Positions 61,354 to 64,000 of a stretch of 64,000 nt of DNA are shown in pieces. Below the pieces are notes generated by a model that saw nothing but the letters and a program-made list of their open reading frames with translations, did no database searches and was not told where the DNA came from. The stretch's first letter is position 1. The number at the start of each line of letters is the position of its first letter. The stretch lies in assembly GCF_000204055.1 (NCBI RefSeq), contig NW_006768769.1:74785-138784 (forward strand), given 5' to 3'. The position numbers and the translations under genes were made by a program. Origin of the DNA: Melampsora larici-populina 98AG31 (taxonomy: Eukaryota > Basidiomycota > Pucciniomycetes > Pucciniales > Melampsoraceae).

Positions 61354-62620
61354 CTTCGATCTGAATTGGGCGATTGAAAAAAAATGTATCAGTTTAAGAA
61401 ACAGACACTACCCCAGCCATAGGAGCATCCACAAGGGTCCTCGTGTTAAGCTTAATCGTGAACTGACCTGAACCGAACCCTTCAGCGAGCCAAGCTACAG
61501 TGAACTATAACAACTCGATGTTGATAAGCTTGACCGCTTGTCCATACGAACTTCAAGCAAATCAAGAGGGGATGTGAAGCAAGGTCAAATCTTTTGAGGG
61601 TCACAAATCAATTTCGGTGATAACCGTCAAAGTTCGGGAATTCTCACTCTGCAATTCTACCCAGTCACGTGACTCATTTCTTCGCTTTCTCTATCATTCT
61701 CCATCACTTCTTCCAAAGTTTAAGATGCCCCATTGTCACCATCCACTAGTCTGCAGAAGCAACTGTAAGGATCCGACCAATCACTTGTACTTGGACCACC
61801 AGTCTTCAATAAACCAGTGTGCACTGGTGGTCAAGTTCTCCCAAAATCATCATGGAGTACACTGAAAAGGATTATTATGATGATGTCAACACAAGATTTC
61901 TCTCTGCATTCCTCCTCTGCCCTTCATAGCACCACTTTTCCATGGCTCAATATTTTATTGCGAGCTCCTGCAGCTTGATTTGGAAGCCTGAGCCACCTCT
62001 AACGCCTGAACTGTGTTTCTGACGTTTGAAATGACCCCGCAGATCACATGCCCAATAGAAACATCCTGATAATCTTCACCTTTTCCTCCAATTTTGGGAT
62101 CTATCATTTATTTTGACTGGATGTGATGAAACTGCCAACAGAGTGGCCCTTCAGCCTAGATTTCAAGGAGTCCTCAAGTTTTTAAAAAGAAGAAATCTCA
62201 CATCCCATGCACTCATGCTGAGGGCTGCTATCTGAGTATGTCTTGGAGGTTAGCCCTTGTCAACCTTGGGGTGGTGTGAGAAGCTGGAAGCTTTGCAACC
62301 CCATGAAAGCCTTTTTGAACTTTGATAAATATTCGCCCCTGAAAGGCAACCAAAGGAAGAGGTTGTGAGCTTCCTTATCACCAACATATATTTAACAATT
62401 GATTTCATATCTGGCTTGAGCTACAAAATTGATACAACTTGATTGGTCATGAATATCATACCATTTCTTCAGAGACAAGCACACAAATTCCGACATAAAG
62501 CGCATAGTATAATGTACTGTTCACTTTGACCTACAGCTCACTTTGAACATCCGAGTACACACATGTGGGGATTGTGCCGTCCATAAACTATGCAGAGAGA
62601 CAGGATACACTGATATGTCT
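61354..62620. other. Intergenic
   Basis: No gene seen. A short imperfect hairpin near 61797-61850 pairs ACTTGGACCACCAGT with ACTGGTGGTCAAGT. Otherwise unremarkable. Confidence 0.45.
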
Positions 62621-64000
62621 TCACAGGTCCTTCAAAACTTTCTCTGCTGTCTCCAATACGATATCTGCATGCGGCTTTTCGAACACTAGCATAGGTCTCA
62701 ATCTCACTGTTTTGTCTCCACAACTAAAGCAATTTATCAAAGACAGAGAAATTCGGATGTTAATATTTCACATTTCTATCTAACCAGAAGAGACACTTAC
62801 CCTCCCATATTGACCCCTGCCAATTTCATCTTATTCACAAAGTCATCCCTCATTTTAGGAGTTGCGCTATCGAATGCTAAGAATGTACCCGAATCCTTTC
62901 CTCTCAAGTTCACAATCTTGTTTTGACCAACCGATTTCGAAAGCGTCTCAAGCCCTCCATAGAGATAAGCTCCCACGTCTTTCACATGGTGTAACAAGCT
63001 GTTCAAGAGGTGTGAATGTTTTGAGGTCAAAAACTGATCTTGGATGCTTGTATGATTGGATTTGCTCACTTTTCACGTTCAATCACGTCAATGATAGTGC
63101 GTGCTTTCAGGATTTCAGTTGGGGCACCCATCCAGCTGTGTTGTAGCAGTGAGCCAGTTAAAGAAATGTATTGATAAATTGAATCAAATTCAATTGTTGC
63201 TAATATGCCAGTCATAAGGAATGACGTACGTGTTGTAGTTACGATAAGGCTGGGACGGACGGGTTTCCATAGTGTGATAAAATCCAGCGGCTTGCATCTT
63301 TTTCGAAAATGTGACAAAGTCCGGAGGCGTTTCCAGGTTCCAAGCTTCGTGTGCCCAGAAATGACCGGTGGCACCTGATCATCAAGCCAAAGTGTGGTAA
63401 ATTTTTGGCAACTTTTTGATGAAGTTTGGTAAAAGATACTCACCAACACCTGTTTGAACCTCGTCCACGATCAGGTATACGTCATGCTTCAGGGTAAGGG
63501 CGCGTAAAGCGCGGAAGAAAGCTGGACTGGCATGGTAATCACCGCCCTCAGATTGAATTGGCTCAACGATCAATGCAGCGACAGAGCGACCCTTCTTCTT
63601 CCTTATAAGACATGATCAAGCACACGATGCAAAGCGTTAATGGATTTACACTGATCAAATGCTTAGAACGCGGACTAGCATCAGAGCACATACCATTCAA
63701 GTATGGTCTCTTCGACCCCTTGTAGAGACGCAGCTTCGATTTTTTTGTTTTCGGCTTCAAACTCTGCCAGTGGGTAACGGAGTTGTGGGAACTCGACGGC
63801 TGGCCAATCAAAGGCTGGTACATCGACCTACAACCACACAAGTGTGCAAAACAGGGTACATCGATTGATCAGCCTAATAACATTTCGGAAAATTTGATGA
63901 GCGATATCACACACTTTGTGAATTGCTTTGCTCCGAGTCAAACTCAACGATCCAAACAACCTGCCATGAAAGCCACTCCTAAAGCTCATCGCTACCAGAT
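62621..64000 (-). CDS. UGA1: 4-aminobutyrate aminotransferase, C-terminal part (runs off window)
   Basis: Multi-exon minus-strand gene whose 5' part lies beyond the right edge. Visible motifs in order: [73 protein letters not shown] with the PLP-contacting Asp; [15 protein letters not shown] with the Schiff-base Lys; [13 protein letters not shown]; and [16 protein letters not shown], ending with TGA at 62621-62623. These are the hallmarks of PLP fold-type I GABA transaminase (Uga1). It converts GABA and 2-oxoglutarate to succinic semialdehyde and glutamate, feeding the GABA shunt and GABA use as nitrogen source. All active-site motifs in the visible part are intact. Confidence 0.94.

Overview
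The window reads as nuclear DNA of a basidiomycete fungus, most likely a rust (Pucciniales). Genes are dense with short GT-AG introns (two to fifteen exons per gene), intergenic DNA is AT-rich and full of transposons, and several proteins have recognisable fungal orthologues. No rRNA, tRNA or CRISPR was found. The taxonomic guess is inference.

Left arm (1-9.7 kb): the edge of an acidic protein gene, the LTR-gag part of a minus-strand LTR retrotransposon, a MITE, an unrecognised two-exon gene, and the 3' end of a Ty1/copia element whose LTR abuts a membrane-anchored acyl-protein-thioesterase-like gene. The stretch 9.7-16.2 kb has no intact gene. It holds nested and simple MITEs, a decayed hAT fragment and a short degenerate copy of an EMC1 exon.

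Core genes (16.2-34.7 kb): EMC1 (ER membrane protein insertase scaffold), AFG2/DRG1-type AAA-ATPase (60S ribosome maturation), a nine-exon secreted Cys-rich protein, an ERT1/AcuK-type Zn2Cys6-PAS regulator, and an ATG14/VPS38-like subunit of the Vps34 PI3-kinase complex.

Transposon nest (35.0-46.0 kb): three DNA transposons lie inside one another. A hAT element (8-bp target duplication) is split 18 bp from its left end by a 6.26-kb element with 231-bp inverted repeats and a 6-bp duplication. That element itself contains a second hAT. Both hAT transposase genes are nearly complete but carry in-frame stops, several of them CGA-to-TGA changes.

Right arm (46-64 kb): about 4.9 kb without a recognised gene but with one MITE, then a GIT1-like MFS transporter, an assimilatory nitrate reductase on the opposite strand, a 50-bp perfect hairpin with a 9-bp duplication upstream of it, a mitochondrial prolyl-tRNA synthetase and the 3' part of a GABA transaminase gene. 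The last three enzymes touch nitrogen or amino-acid metabolism, but nothing in the sequence shows co-regulation. Exon models were built by hand from splice signals, reading phase and family motifs. They close in frame for every complete gene listed as a CDS.
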